DNA of 64,000 nucleotides from Rhodamnia argentea (GCF_020921035.1 NC_063156.1:24476283-24540282), one strand, 5' to 3'. Counted from the stretch's first letter, positions 46,501 to 58,234 are shown. Notes: a model not told the origin generated them from the letters alone. Program-made: numbers and translations.

Positions 46501-46934
46501 TTAGACCATTTTGTTATGATTTGGTGCACAACCATAACAAAGTAAAATGTCAAACAACAAGAAAGATAAATCGAGAAACAAGATTTTATCTTGGTTTACC
46601 TTTAAATTAGAATTGCATTCAGCAGATGATTTCATTATAATTAGTACCTCGCACCTCTCGTTACACCACTCAATTATAAGTGAAAAATGATATATATATA
46701 TATATATATATAGCAATAATTATTCATGAATCCAAATCCAAATTACCAATGAAAAACTATGGATTTAAATCGCAAAAGCCCTCTAGTGTCCAGGGTTCAC
46801 GTGCCTTTTTTTTTTTGGGAAGTATGAACCCTAACCCAACACATTTAAAGCGTGGAATTCAAAAGGTTAAAAAGTTGAGAGAAGCCACACATTAAAGAAA
46901 TGAGAGAGATCAAGAGAATTTCGAGAGAGTGGAG

Positions 46935-47190
46935 AAGAGAGAGAGAGAGAGAGAGAGAAAGATGATGTTGATTTTGACTTTTTGTCAGGATTTCATGTGT
47001 TCATACATTCTTGAGTGTTTAAGGAGGTGAAGACTAGTTGAACAGAAAAAGGAAGAACCAAACTCATGAGTCGTCGCACTACTTTCGAAACGTGATATCT
47101 TTAAAAATAATTTCTAGCTTGAAATTTGCCAAAAAAAGAAAAGAATTTATTTGGGAAGAGAGAGAGAAACCTCCATTGAGCTAGAGGGTG
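46935..47190 (+). repeat. decayed copy of the RLK promoter region (locus 1)
   Basis: Shares with 50222-50530 and in part with 57455-57790 a GA run, GTGTTCA-AC-AT, GAGTGTTT, ACTAGTTGAACA, GGAAGAACCAAACTCA, GTGAT-TCTTTAAA, TTGGGAAGAGAGAGAGA and CTCCATTGA. No RLK coding sequence follows it; the next sequence (47190-47780) is the RLK 3'-flank type, so the gene body seems to have been deleted. Confidence 0.7.
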
Positions 47191-47780
47191 AGAGATAACA
47201 GTACAAGTAATCTGTGAATTTTTATGAATTTTTATCGATGTGTAGTGTCATATTTGAACTTTCAATTGTTTCAAATAAAGCACTTGTGACTACTATGCAA
47301 TATCATCTTAGAGCTTTTGGTTGGTCCAATCAGACTCCTAATATATTCTTCACATGCCTTTTGTCATGGTTTTATTAATTTTAGAATATGGCATGGACAC
47401 CCATTTGGAAAGCTCATGTGTAATCGAGAAAATTATGTTGATTCGTGCGTGTCGTGTTCGACCTGAAATTGCAAAACCATGATACAAGGTCCTTTGATAT
47501 GGGCACCATTGACTCAGCCAAGTTTTTATTTTCTCAACACACAGTACCATCCAATTGACTCTCTTCAGTAACGATTTAAGGTTTCTTGTCATATAAGGAC
47601 AAGGATGGTGACTTTGAACTTTGGTCATTTTGGAGGAACTTGCATACTAAAATTTGTCTTCCGCAAATTGAAGACCCAACTTTGGTCAATCGTAGTCTTA
47701 ATGAGGTTGCCCGCATGCCCCTGGAGTAAATTTGATATTTCAATGAATTTATAACCCAATTTTAATTTTGATCCAACAAC
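47190..47780 (+). repeat. copy of RLK 3' flank (also at 55690-56030 and 58235-58720)
   Basis: Common landmarks are GTTGGTCCAATCAGACTCCT, TTTTTGTCAT, ATGGCATGGACACC, AAGCTCATGT, GAGAAAATTA, TTCTCAACACACA and TCTCTTC-GTAACGATTTA. The three copies have the same orientation. Confidence 0.8.
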
Positions 47781-48074
47781 ACGTTTGTTCTCATGCACAT
47801 CAGATGCTCAAATTTCACAGGTTGTTATAGCGGGGGAGAATTACCAAAAAAGTCCTAAATCTATTGTAATTGTGCCAATTTACTCCATTTGGCTAACCGG
47901 TGTTGATGTGGCAAAATTTTAATCAGATTACTTTTTGGATTATCTATTTATTTAATAATTTTTTATGATGGTTTTTTAGGAGGAATTATTCTTCTTTTTA
48001 ACTTTAGTGTACTTGGACAGTCGGCTACGTTCTTGCTGTTTTTCTAATCACACGACCCCAAAAAAGGCTCAATC

Positions 48075-49050
48075 AAACTTGCGGACCAAAGAGTTCCAAT
48101 ATATTTATGCCTTTAAGTTCTTCTTTCCCAAAAAAATTGTAAAGAAAAAATTTTGGGAAAAGCTCAAATAAATATTTTGGAGATAAAGCTGTGCCCCCCC
48201 CCCCACTTTTTAAAAAAAAAATAGTTATTAACAATCCCTTTCAGCATCTTTTCGGCAACGTTTTGCTCTTTTTGAATGTAGAGGGAATATGGACAGTTGT
48301 TTGTTTTTTGAATCAACACTACCAAATGAGCAGTGACAAACATGACTTGTTAAAGCTATATAGCTTTCGACCCAAAAAAAAAAAAAGCTTATAGCTAACC
48401 ACGGGCTATGTTCCGCCAAAAAAAAAAAGAAAAAAAAAAAAATTAAGGACTCAATTGATACAATTGTAATAAGTTTATATTTTTTTTAAATATTTTTTCC
48501 GTTATAGGTGATTAACCCTTGCTTATTTATGACTTCATGCTTTGGCATGGAATGTTTGCTTTATGAAAAAATGCCATGGTCGTGTTTAGGAGGAAATTGC
48601 ACCAAACGACTTCGTTCTATGCACGGATTATACCAAGTGTCAAGCCTTGGAAAACAGATTTCGAGGCTTACAGTTTCATTCAGCTGAGTTTTGCTGGGAC
48701 CATAAGAGTTCCACCAGCATATTTATGCCTTTGAAGTTCTTCTTTTCCTTAAAAAAAATTTTAAAGAGTAAGAATTTTGGCAAGAAGAAAATCACAAACC
48801 GACGGAGGCTGTGCATCTCTCTATGCGTTTGGAGATAAAGCTGTGGCCCCTTCACCTCACTTGATGAAGAAGACAACCATTAACCATCCTTTTGCAGCAT
48901 CTTTTCCGAGCAACGTTTTTGCTTCTTTTTCCCTTTGCCACAAAAGACTGATCGAGAAGGGAATAATGGACAGTTCGTTTAGTGTCTTCATAAATCAACC
49001 AACTACCAAATGAGCGGTGACAAACATGACTTGTGTAGTCAAAAAGCTAT
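48075..49050. repeat. ~600-bp tandem duplication
   Basis: The block 48080-48370 and the block 48695-49045 share AAGAGTTCCA, TATTTATGCCTTT-AAGTTCTTCTTT, GGAGATAAAGCTGTG, GCAGCATCTTTTC, CAACGTTTT, AATATGGACAGTT and ACCAAATGAGC-GTGACAAACATGACTTG in the same order. The second copy has extra sequence in the middle. Homopolymer runs (C at 48194-48205, A at 48374-48386 and 48420-48441) lie in the first copy. Confidence 0.85.
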
Positions 49051-49399
49051 AGATAACTTTGTGCTTGCCTAACCCAAAAAATGGGAAAAAGAAGCTAAAT
49101 GCTAAGCTAACCACGAGCTATGTTGGACCGACCCAAAATTTTAAATTAAAAATTGTGGGAAAAGAAAGAAACCATGGTCTATGTAAGTTGTGTTTGGCGA
49201 CTTCATCGATAATTCAAGGACAAAGTCCCTCAACATGCTGCAGTCGCATAAACTGCCAATGGTTTCACAGAGATGTTGAACCATGAGTGTATGTCAATAC
49301 GATCACTAGAATCACCCATGCGAAAGAAATCACTGAAGCTAGAAATATGATAAGGTGGAAAATTGATCGAAGGATCGAGAAAGAAGGCGGATTGCGGCA

Positions 49400-49930
49400 G
49401 GTGATGGCCAAAGCCTAAACTCATTATCTTAATTTTTGATGCGGAAGATCAATTTATGGCAACGACATACTTTTAAAAATGTGAGTCATTGTCTTATTTT
49501 CTCGATGCGGAAGGTCCAATTGATGGCAACCGCAGAGCATACTCTTCAAGACAATTCGATACCTTGATAAGGAGAAAGATTAAAAGTGAAGGTATTTGTT
49601 CTCTAATAATGGTGTGATAAACAATTCATGAGAAGCCTTTATATAGGCTTAGAGGGAAGGAGCCTAGTTCTTCTATGTGGGACTAAGAGAAGAAGAGATG
49701 TAAGGGAAAACACTTACAACTTTTAATCAAAAGGTTAAACTAATGAGTTATGGGCCAAAATTTGAATTTCCAATATTAATGGGCCAAGTCCGCATCACAC
49801 CTTTAATCAAGGTCGTATGTATTTTTATTTTCTTACACACCATTTCGATGTAAGACTCTTCTCTAACACAATTCGTGCGTGCACCTCAATAGATATAAAT
49901 ATAATTACAAGTTCAAAATTGGGAAACACA
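49400..49930. repeat. possible LTR fragment
   Basis: Contains GATGCGGAAG-TC-AATT-ATGGCAAC twice (49439 and 49505), a TATA-like TTTATATAGGC at 49649-49659, and phrases such as TATGTGGGACTAAG and ATGGGCCAA that are common in plant copia LTRs. No ends, PBS or coding part were found, so this is weak. Confidence 0.3.
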
Positions 49931-50221
49931 TCATCTATATGAGATGATTCAATGGTCTTTGAGACGTGCTGTGCCCATAAAGTCTTTCACTACCAGGTCG
50001 AAATGTAATTGATCTAAGTTTCGACTTATCTCAACGAGGAAGGTTGTAATTTTTCATTTTTCTAATGGATTGGTGATCACTCCACCATAAAAGCACACCT
50101 TTGTAAATATTCAAGTTGAGACGTGACGTTATTTTGGCCCATCATGTGTAAAAGCATACTTTTTGTAAATACTTTTAGTGGTTTGACCAAAAAAAAAAAA
50201 AAAGAAAAAGACCATGCAAGT

Positions 50222-50672
50222 TTAGAGAGAGAGAGAGAGAGAGAGAGAGCTCCGTAGAGTGAGATCCTGAGCCGGAGGACGAGAGGCTTGAGAAAAGGTA
50301 AAGCTAAGGTTGATTTTGTTGTTTACAGGATATCGTGTGTTCACACATCGATGAGTGTTTTAGAAGGTGAATACTAGTTGAACAAAAAGAACAAGGAAGA
50401 ACCAAACTCACGAGTCGCTCTACTTTCAGAATGTGATGTCTTTAAATACAATTACTATCTAGAAATTTTGCGAAAAAGAAGAAGAAAAGAAATTACTTGG
50501 GAAGAGAGAGAGAGAGCGCTCCATTGAACCAGAGGACGAGAGGCTTGAGAGTGGCATCTGCTTGAGCGTCAAAGAACCAGTAGCAGAGTGCCATTGACAG
50601 TATTATGAGCATTATGAAAAGACTAAAGGTCCCGTGAACTAGATTAGGGGGGAGCGAAGAGAGAGGGTTAAC
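50222..50672 (+). promoter_or_regulatory. promoter region of the intact RLK (locus 2)
   Basis: Starts with a GA run (50226-50249) and matches the decayed promoter copies at 46935-47190 and 57455-57900. The most similar part includes CAGAGGACGAGAGGCTTG, CTGCTTGAGC and CAAAGAACCAGTAG, shared with 57790-57850. Confidence 0.6.
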
Positions 50673-50800
50673 ACCGGACTCGGCGACCATTCCTTTTTTT
50701 TTTTTTTTTCCCGATCAATCGACGACTAGCGATTGAGTCCGGACTCGGCGACCATTCCTTTTTTTTTTTTCCCGATCAAATGACGACTGGCGATTGAGTC
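50673..50800. repeat. two ~64-bp tandem units just upstream of the RLK
   Basis: Unit 1 (50673-50738) and unit 2 (50739-50800) both read CCGGACTCGGCGACCATTCC, a T run, CCCGATCAA, GACGACT-GCGATTGAGT. They differ mainly in the length of the T run, so the duplication is recent. They lie ~210 bp before the likely start codon. Confidence 0.9.
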
Positions 50801-51011
50801 CATTGTTTGGTATTGTTTTCTCATTGTACCCAAATGGCCCACGGTTAGCTGTTTGGAAAAAGAAAGGAAAAAAAAATTGTTCGGCTGTAAAAAGGAATTG
50901 GCCGCCTTCCACTGAGGAGCTTCAGGAATGATGTTTCCATCTATAAAGTCGAGTCATCAATCTTGTGAACCACCCACATCCCAAAAACCAACCATCCCTC
51001 CCAAAAGAATC

Positions 51012-54000
51012 ATGGTTTCTTCATTATTGCTGTCCATCCTGTCTCCTTTACGTGTCGTCTTCTTCTTCTCGATCTTCTTGGTCGACACCACTTCATTTCA
51101 TGGGGCAGGCGCTTCTGCTTCCTCCGCTCCTTTTTTCGCTGTGAACGAGACCGGGAATAAGGATGTAACAGCGGCTCTCCTGAATTGGAAATCTACTCTT
51201 GACAACCATAGCCAGTCTCTCCTCTCTTCGTGGCACGGAGACAATCCTTGCGGCTTTACCGGAGTCACCTGCAGCGACTACGGAGCCGTCACCCATCTAA
51301 ATCTTTCCGATCGTGGTTTGAGAGGAACTCTAGACGGCCTTGACTTCTCGCGCTTAACTAGTGTGGTGAGCTTTGAACTTGCCAACAACTCGATCTATGG
51401 CTCCATTCCCTCGAGTATAGGTAATCTTTCCAAACTCAACACTCTTGATCTTTGCATCAATGAACTATCCGGGGACATTCCTCCGAGCTTAGGTATGGTA
51501 GGGAGCCTTCATTGTTTGGACCTATGTGCAAACAACCTGAGTGGACACATTCCCGAGGAGATTGGACGGTTGGATTCTCTTTTGGAACTTGGCTTTTCTA
51601 GGAACAACTTCATCGGTCCTATCCCTGCTTCACTAGGAAACTTGAGCAGCCTGACTCATCTTCATCTGTGGAAAAATCAACTTTCAGGGCCCATTCCTAC
51701 ATCTCTTCGAAAATTAGGCAATTTAATTGAATTAGACCTTTCACAAAATAGCTTTTCTGGTTCCATTCCGAGAGAGATAAGCAACTTGAGGAATTTGAAA
51801 TATGTTTGGTTATGGCAAAATAACCTTTCGGGACTCATATCTTCAGAAATCGGGAGGCTCACTTCTCTTATACATCTTGACCTGTCATACAATAATCTCA
51901 CCGGCTCAATTCCTCGTTCCATCGGAAACTTGACGAGTTTATCTCTTCTTCACCTTTCCGCAAATGAAATCTCGGGCTCGATTCCTGAAGAAATAGGGAG
52001 GCTGCCATCACTGGAATCGTTAATGTTGTTTGACAATTATTTGTCCGGTCCAATCCCTGCTTCTCTTGGCAAATTGGGCAACTTAACCTTTCCGCTAAGA
52101 TCCTTTGATGTAGCTGATAACGAACTAGATGGGGAACTGCCAGAGGATGTATGCCTTGGGAGGTCATTGCGATTTTTCTCCGTCTTCAATAATCATTTCA
52201 CGGGTCCCATCCCAACAAGCTTAGCAAACTGTAGCACATTAATCAGATTGAGGCTAGAAGGAAACCAACTTATTGGAAACATAACAAAAGCTTTCGGAAT
52301 ATATCCACATCTAGAGTACATGGACTTGAGCCACAATCATTTGAATGGTGAACTTTCTTGGAAATGGGACCATTGTCGTAATTTGACTAGCTTCAAGATA
52401 TCAAACAACAACATTTCTGGTGAGATACCAGCAGTATTTGGAAAGATGGCTCAATTAAAGGTACTAAACCTTTCTTCGAATAATTTACGTGGAAAGATTC
52501 CAAGGGGATTTGGAAGCCTGTCGATGTTGTTAGAACTCGATTTAAGTAGCAATGCATTCACGGGAGATGTCCCGACTGAGATTGGACTTTTATCCCATTT
52601 ATTACGTCTAAACTTGGCATCAAACAATTTAAGTGGATCAATTCCAGCTCAACTAGGCTCATGCACAAGCTTGTTGAGCTTGAATTTGAGCAGAAACAAA
52701 TTCCAGAGAAGTATTCCTCCTCAAATAGCCAATGCACAAGTCCTCGAGGTTCTTGATTTGAGTTACAATATATTGTTTGAAAATATACCTGGAGAGCTTG
52801 CAGAACTGAAAAGCTTGCAAGTTCTAAATATCTCCCGCAATAGCTTATTTGGTTCCATCCCACATGATTTTGGCGATATGTTGGCCTTGACTTCTATTGA
52901 TGTATCCTTCAATGACCTGGAAGGTCCTCTCCCTAATGTCAAGGCTTTCAATGAGGCTCCATTTGAGGCAATACAGCATAATAAAGGGCTCTGTGGCAAC
53001 GTTGCTGGTTTACCGAAATGTAATTCCACCGGGAGCGAAAAGCACAATCGACACGTTGGAGTTAGTACCACCTTTATCCTCATTCTCTCGTTCTTGGGGT
53101 TTCTCCTTCTCTCTTGCACCTTGATCGTTCTAGTAATTGTTAATAATCGTCGAAGAAGGATTATCAAGAGAGACGACAATGAACGGGCAAGTGACTTGGA
53201 TTTCAAGCATATTTTGAGTTATGATGGCAAAGTTTTCTACAATCGAATCGTCGAGGCCACGGAAGGATTTGACTCCAAGTACTATGTGGGTGAAGGAGCA
53301 TATGGAATTGTTTATAAAGCCGAGATCTCAGAAGGTCAAACGGTTGCTGTCAAGCAAACCTTGCCATCCCAGGAAGATAGTGGGATTGTAGATTTGATAC
53401 CATTCGAAAGGGAAATTCAAGCCTTTTTGAATATACGCCATCGTAACATCGTGAAATTTTATGGATTTTGCTCTCATGCACACTGCTATTTTTTGGTGTA
53501 TGAATACATGGAAAGAGGAAGCTTGAGAACAACTTTGAACGATGGTGAAAGAGCAATCGAATTTCAATGGGACAAGAGGGTAAATGTGGTTCGAGGAGTT
53601 GCGGATGCATTGTCCTATATGCATCACGGATGTTCACCTCCATTGATTCATCGAGACTTGACCAGTAGTAACATTTTATTGGATCGGGATTACGAGGCTC
53701 ACGTTTCTGATTTTGGCTCTACAAGGTTATTGAGGCCAGATTCTTCAAACCGGACTGCTATTGCTGGCACTATTGGCTATATTGCTCCAGGTACTCTGTA
53801 ATTTTTTTTTTTTTCAAAATTTCCATGGAAATTTGTTTACTCATTTAGAGCTTTCAAGTTCAATGTTAAGGAAGAATTGGTAAATGAGGAACAACATGAC
53901 CATAGATTCATTTGAAGGATATTAAGTTCATGTTACGTAAATGATGCTTGGACTTTAAGCGTGGAACAGAATGCTTTGAACTTCACCAAAACATAAACTG

Positions 54001-54537
54001 CCATGCTCACATAAGTGTTGTAAGTGTAGAGTAAGTAGACATTTGTACTTATAATTGTCACGTGATCGGAAACAATGTTGTCAACTTGTATACAGCTTAC
54101 AATCGAGTTGTAAAAATCCATGAATTTCTCCACTTGCAGAGCTGGCTTATTGTACAATTCCTACAGAGAAATGCGATGTGTATAGCTTTGGAGTCATCGC
54201 ATTAGAGACAATCATGGGAAGGCATCCGGGAGATTATGTCTCTCGAGAATGTTCATCGGACGCCCAAATTGAATCACGGATGCTTTTGAAGGATATAATG
54301 GATCAACGTCTCTCGCCTTCCAGTCTTCGAGATGTGCAAGGCGTGATCTTGATTGTCACGGTAGCGTTCAAGTGCTTGCAATCAGATCCTCGACTTCGAC
54401 CGACCATGGGACAAGTCTCACGTGAGCTTCGCGTTCAAATACCCCTAGATATACCATTCCATGCGGTCAACTTAGAGCAACTTGGTGATCTTAATGTCAG
54501 GAAATATGGAGCAATCACAGGAGATGGTATATTTTAA
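51012..54537 (+). CDS. LRR receptor-like kinase of the MIK2 / MDIS1-interacting type (2 exons, 1058 aa)
   Basis: Exons 51012-53790 and 54140-54537, GT-AG, joined inside the Glu codon of IAPE. An in-frame ATG at 50928 exists, but a TATA-like CTATAAAG (50940-50947) lies between the two, and the second ATG starts a proper signal peptide ([19 protein letters not shown]). Next come the LRRNT cap with [11 protein letters not shown] (~77), about 20 LRRs of the plant GxIPxxIGxLxxL type, a Cys pair ([12 protein letters not shown]), a membrane span (~686-711), a basic stop-transfer RRRRIIKR and a complete kinase: GEGAYG (~759), VAVK (~780), HRD (~879), DFG (~899), APE. It has HRD with Arg, so it is an RD kinase. 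Such receptors sit in the plasma membrane; MIK2 senses peptides and cell-wall changes, but the ligand here is unknown. Confidence 0.93.
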
Positions 54538-54644
54538 AAGTTTCGTGTTATTGTTTACGTTTGTAACTATGATGATGGTCGCCTTAATTTGAGTACCTTC
54601 TTAGTTTTCCCTAATCCCAATCATGTGATTTCTGATTTTCATTG

Positions 54645-54760
54645 CAGAGCCAGCTTACATATGAGCGTTACAGGAATAGTGCGACGTTTGTAGTTTGGAG
54701 TCGTGGTACCAGAAATACTTGCAGCGCGATTAGGAAGTGAGTTTGCAGATTACAATCGAT
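54645..54760 (+). pseudogene. decayed second copy of RLK exon 2, with its acceptor site
   Basis: TTGCAGAGCCAGCTTA echoes the start of the real exon 2 (TTGCAGAGCTGGCTTA at 54134), and the following ACAGGAATAGTGCGACGTTTGTAG... TTTGGAGTCGTGGTACCAGA tracks the real ACAGAGAAATGCGATGTGTATAG...TTTGGAGTCATCGCATTAGA. An early TGA (ACATATGAG) and indels break the frame. If the acceptor at 54649 were used from a donor GGTATATT at 54525, the protein would end a few residues after GD instead of in GDGIF. Confidence 0.75.
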
Positions 54761-54837
54761 CGATATCTGTTGCCGTCCTTGAATAGAGATATAAACAACA
54801 TGTAGTTTCTATTGCCGGAAGAGCTAATATCATTAGT

Positions 54838-55686
54838 GCTCCGTTTGTTTTATGAAAAATAACTTTCAGGATTTTTTTTTTGGATATTCTGGTATTTGAT
54901 TCATAAAAAATAAGCTACTTAACGAAGATATTTCAAGCAATGGAAAAAAACACCTTCAGAAGCGGGAAAATGATTTCCTTTAAGAAGATCAAATCAATTT
55001 CCCACAATGGAGACCATTCTCTCTCTCTTTCTCCATCCTTCTCACTCGGATCGCACCATCTTCATTTCATCTCCCAGCCGCCTCCATCCCATTGTGAAAT
55101 CCTGCTGCCTCACCAATCTCTTCCCCGTGTTACTCTCCGCCGCCCCCACAAAGCTGCCTTGCGCGTCCGATTGCTCCCTCTTCGGAACGACTCCCTTCTC
55201 TCGCCTTCTTTCGCTCGTCGGCCTTAGATGAGGCTCGAGCTTGGGAAATCCTTGATCCTCGTAAGGAAATCTCTTCTCCGATTTGCTGGGGAACTGCGGG
55301 ATCCTTGTCAGGGACCCGTCGAATTTGCCGGCTTCGCCTTCCGCGAGGGTGCAGTTTTGGGAGGAAGGCAAGTCCGGAGGCGGGGTCAGCTAAGCGGGTG
55401 CCCTGGCCGGAGTCGGACTAGATTCGGATGAGGCATTGAAGGGTGAGGTTGGGGACGAAGGAAAAAGAACAAAAAAGACAAAGAAAAAGAATTAAGAAAT
55501 TCGAAATTTTTGGTAAATTTTCCAAGAAAACCACATCAAATTTTTTATACCAAATGGCGAAAATTATTTTCTAGTTTATTTTCAAGTTTCAGCCAAACAC
55601 CAGAAAATTTTGTTATTTCCTTGAAAAATTACTTTCTGAAAAATATTTTTTTAGAAATGTCTCATTTTCTACACAACGAACGGAGC
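54838..55686. mobile_element. 849-bp element with ~30-bp imperfect inverted ends
   Basis: Left end GCTCCGTTTGTTTTATGAAA and reverse complement of the right end GCTCCGTTCGTTGTGTAGAA agree well at the tips, and the match continues more loosely. The outer ~150 bp on each side are AT-rich; the middle (55010-55440) is GC-rich with a CT-rich start and Ser/Pro/Arg-type open frames, unlike its surroundings. No transposase was seen and no clear target duplication. A captured gene piece is possible but was not identified. Confidence 0.55.
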
Positions 55687-55689
55687 CGG

Positions 55690-56030
55690 TAGTTTGTCAA
55701 CTTTTTATCCATGTGTCGTGTCTAAATTCAACTTTCTATCGAATCAAACAAATTATCTTTGATCAATGTGAAATGATGTCCCGCAACTTTCAGTTGGTCT
55801 AATAGAGTCCTAATATATTTAACGTGTTTTTTGTCATACTTTTGGTAATTAATTTGAATCAAGTATGCCATGGACGCCAACTTGATAAAGCTGATGTTTG
55901 ATGGAGAAAATTACGTGGATTTTGTAGTTGTCACGTTACCTTGAAATCGTAAAGCTACAATACCCGTTCCTTGAATACGTGCACTATTCACTCAGACAAC
56001 ATTTTCTATTCTCAACGCGCATTAACATCC
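55690..56030 (+). repeat. RLK 3'-flank copy of locus 2
   Basis: Matches 47190-47540 and 58235-58500 (CAGTTGGTCTAATAGAGTCC, TTTTTGTCAT, ATGCCATGGACGCC, GGAGAAAATTACGTGGATT, TTCTCAACGCGCATTA). Confidence 0.75.
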
Positions 56031-56079
56031 AGAAACATGTTTGGCGGGCACATCCATTTGGGTTGGACATGAGGTCAAT

Positions 56080-57190
56080 ATCTGCTGTAATCATCCATCA
56101 ATAGGCAATCCAGCGCCCCCCAGGAAAAAAGATCCCAACCATCATTCTATGTGCTCTAATCTAGGGGTGTTAGAACTGAATCGGAAAATTGACCCGAAAT
56201 CTAATAAAATCAAAATTTGGTGCATTTTCGGTTTGGATAATGGAAAAACAACAGTTCTTTCTTTTGGTTCGGATTTGTTATGGTTCGCCTCGGGTAACCG
56301 AATAGTAACCAATATTCTCAACAAGAACTGAACTTGCAACTTAAAAATCACTATTCTTTTTTACCTCTCTCAAGATCACCCCAAAACATAGTCTTTGTCT
56401 TTCTTTGTTTTCGGTTTGAGTCACGATGCGGTTCAATTTATCTGCTCACCCTATCGATTCAACTCGATTTGGGTTTCTTGAAACCTTGAACTGAACCGAA
56501 ACTGTTGACACCCCTGCCTCGTTTAACTTCTCTCTCTCCTCCCTCCTTTCCCAATCTCAATCCCCCGCCATTCCCTGTCCATGCCTTGCCGCCTTACTTT
56601 TCTCTCTCCTCCTCCCCTTCCTAATCCCACTCCTCTGCCATGCCCCAGCCACGTCTCCGCCGCCCCTTGGCTCTGGCATTGATGGCCACCAACCGCCCAC
56701 CTCCGAGCTCGATGGCCACCACAGATAGCCTCGGCTTGTATTTATCGAGCAATCCCACGTTTATTAGGTTGCGGTATCGTACATATACATTACTATAAGA
56801 CTCGTATGATTGCGAGTTACGGCTTTTTCCAATGAATTGTAGGAGTAGAGGTGATTCGGACTCGAATAAGTGGTCGGGCCCAAATCATTACCTAACTCCC
56901 TCCATCATAAAAGCATACGTATGTGAATCTTCGAGTGGGACCGGACTTTATTTGGGCCCATCACGTGTAACACGATGACAATTGACAACCCAAAACTCAC
57001 GGGCAGCTAGGCCCATGAACACCGAAAAAGTAAGTCAAGAACTCGTAGGTAAAAAATAAAAGGAAAAGGGGGAAAAGGAAACGATAACTTAAAAATTGAC
57101 TCCTGATGTCGTTACTTTAATAATTGAGTTCAATCAGATTATTAAATCGAATACCTTTGCACTAACAATAACAAAATCAGACCATTTGAA
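56080..57190. repeat. copy 2 of the ~1.1-kb duplicated block (partner 45470-46500)
   Basis: Same landmarks and order as in the partner block. The hAT-like element inside is better kept here than in the partner. Confidence 0.85.
56162..56516. mobile_element. ~355-bp hAT-like MITE inside the duplicated block
   Basis: Left end TAGGGGTGTTAGAAC and reverse complement of the right end CAGGGGTGTCAACAG share AGGGGTGT. Internal words AACTGAATCGG and AACTGAACCGAAACTG lie in opposite orientation. The partner at about 45566-45884 is a more decayed copy, so the element was present before the block was duplicated. No clear target duplication remains. Confidence 0.5.
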
Positions 57191-57327
57191 GGGTGGAATT
57201 TAAAAGAAGTTGAAAACGTGTTGAAAGGACTTCACGAATGATGATCAAGGCCCACCACATAAGAAAAGACAAATTACTTGGAAAAAAGAAAGAGAGAGGC
57301 ACCAAAAAAAAATCTTAGAAAAACCAG

Positions 57328-57330
57328 GGG

Positions 57331-57364
<34 letters not shown>

Positions 57365-57407
57365 ATAAGAAGAAAAGAGGAAAAGGAAAACCAAAAAAAG
57401 AGAAAAG

Positions 57408-57446
<39 letters not shown>

Positions 57447-57451
57447 AGAGG
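57328..57451. repeat. long A-rich purine tract
   Basis: Two A runs of over 30 bases with AG-rich sequence between them; nearly all purine on the plus strand for about 120 bp. The Phe-rich and Lys-rich open frames across it are artefacts of the tract. Confidence 0.85.
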
Positions 57452-57454
57452 AAG

Positions 57455-57900
57455 AAGTAAACTCACAAGTTGCACTACTTTCAATATGTGATGTCTTTAA
57501 GGATCCGTTTGTTTCTAGAAAAATAGATGATTTAAAGAATATTTATCAAAAAATGATTGTTTATAACGCTTATAAATATAAAAATTTTGCCTAAAATTTT
57601 TCGTCTAATTAGCTAATTATTTTAAGAGATACAAACGATTATTTTATGAATTTTTTTTTTGAAATTACGTATTTTTCACGAAATAGATGAAGTCTAAATA
57701 TAATTTCTAGCTAGAAATTTTGCAAAAAAGAAAGAGAAGAAAATTACTTGGGAAGAGAGAGAGAGAGAGAGAGAGAGCGCTCCATTGAGCCAGAGGACGA
57801 GAGGCTTGCCAGGAGCGTCTGCTTGAGCTTCAAAGAACCAGTAGAAGACTGCCATTCCCAATAAATGAACACCATGAAAATATTACAAGTGAATTCACCA
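57455..57900 (+). repeat. decayed RLK promoter copy of locus 3, with an insertion
   Basis: AAACTCACAAGTTGCACTACTTTC, GTGATGTCTTTAA and, after a break, TTTCTAGCTAGAAATTTTGC, TTACTTGGGAAGAGAGAGAG, CTCCATTGAGCCAGAGGACG match locus 2 (50410-50600). An AT-rich stretch of ~190 bp (57500-57690, starting GGATCCGTTTGTTTC) interrupts the match and looks like an inserted short element. Confidence 0.7.
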
Positions 57901-58061
57901 GTCGACGTGTCCTTATTGTGAAAACTTGGAGCTTTTCGAATTAAGCAAAGATGAAAGTGCATCCATCGCAAAATTTAAACGTAGATGTCTACTCAAGTGG
58001 GTTTTATTTAGACTACATGACCCTCACATAGGCATTAGAACTGTTCATATATTTAGAAACA

Positions 58062-58205
58062 ATTACCGGAAAGCATCCAAGAAATCATGTCTCTCGGAAA
58101 TATTCATCTTCCACCCAAACTAAGTCATCGATGATGTTGAAGGATGTGCCGGATCAATGTCTCTCGCCTTCTAGACTTTGTCTTCGAGATGCGCAAGACG
58201 TGGTC
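58062..58205 (+). pseudogene. RLK kinase exon-2 fragment (locus 3)
   Basis: Matches the middle of exon 2 of the intact gene (54212-54348). Shared phrases are GGAAAGCATCC, ATGTCTCTCG, AATATTCATC, GATGTTGAAGGAT, GATCAATGTCTCTCGCCTTC and TTCGAGATGCGCAAG. The frame is broken by indels and stops, and nothing from exon 1 is present. Directly after it comes the 3'-flank repeat, so gene order promoter - gene remnant - 3' flank is kept. Confidence 0.8.
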
Positions 58206-58234
58206 TCATGGCTTTATTTCTCCGAGGGTCGTTC

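Noticed and set aside
55007-55431. Possible short secreted-protein ORFs in the 849-bp element
   Set aside because: Several frames open at once with Ser/Pro/Arg bias from GC-rich composition; no start context or homology.
57245-57484. Phe-rich ORF on minus and Lys-rich ORF on plus
   Set aside because: Products of the A-rich purine tract, no real coding signal.
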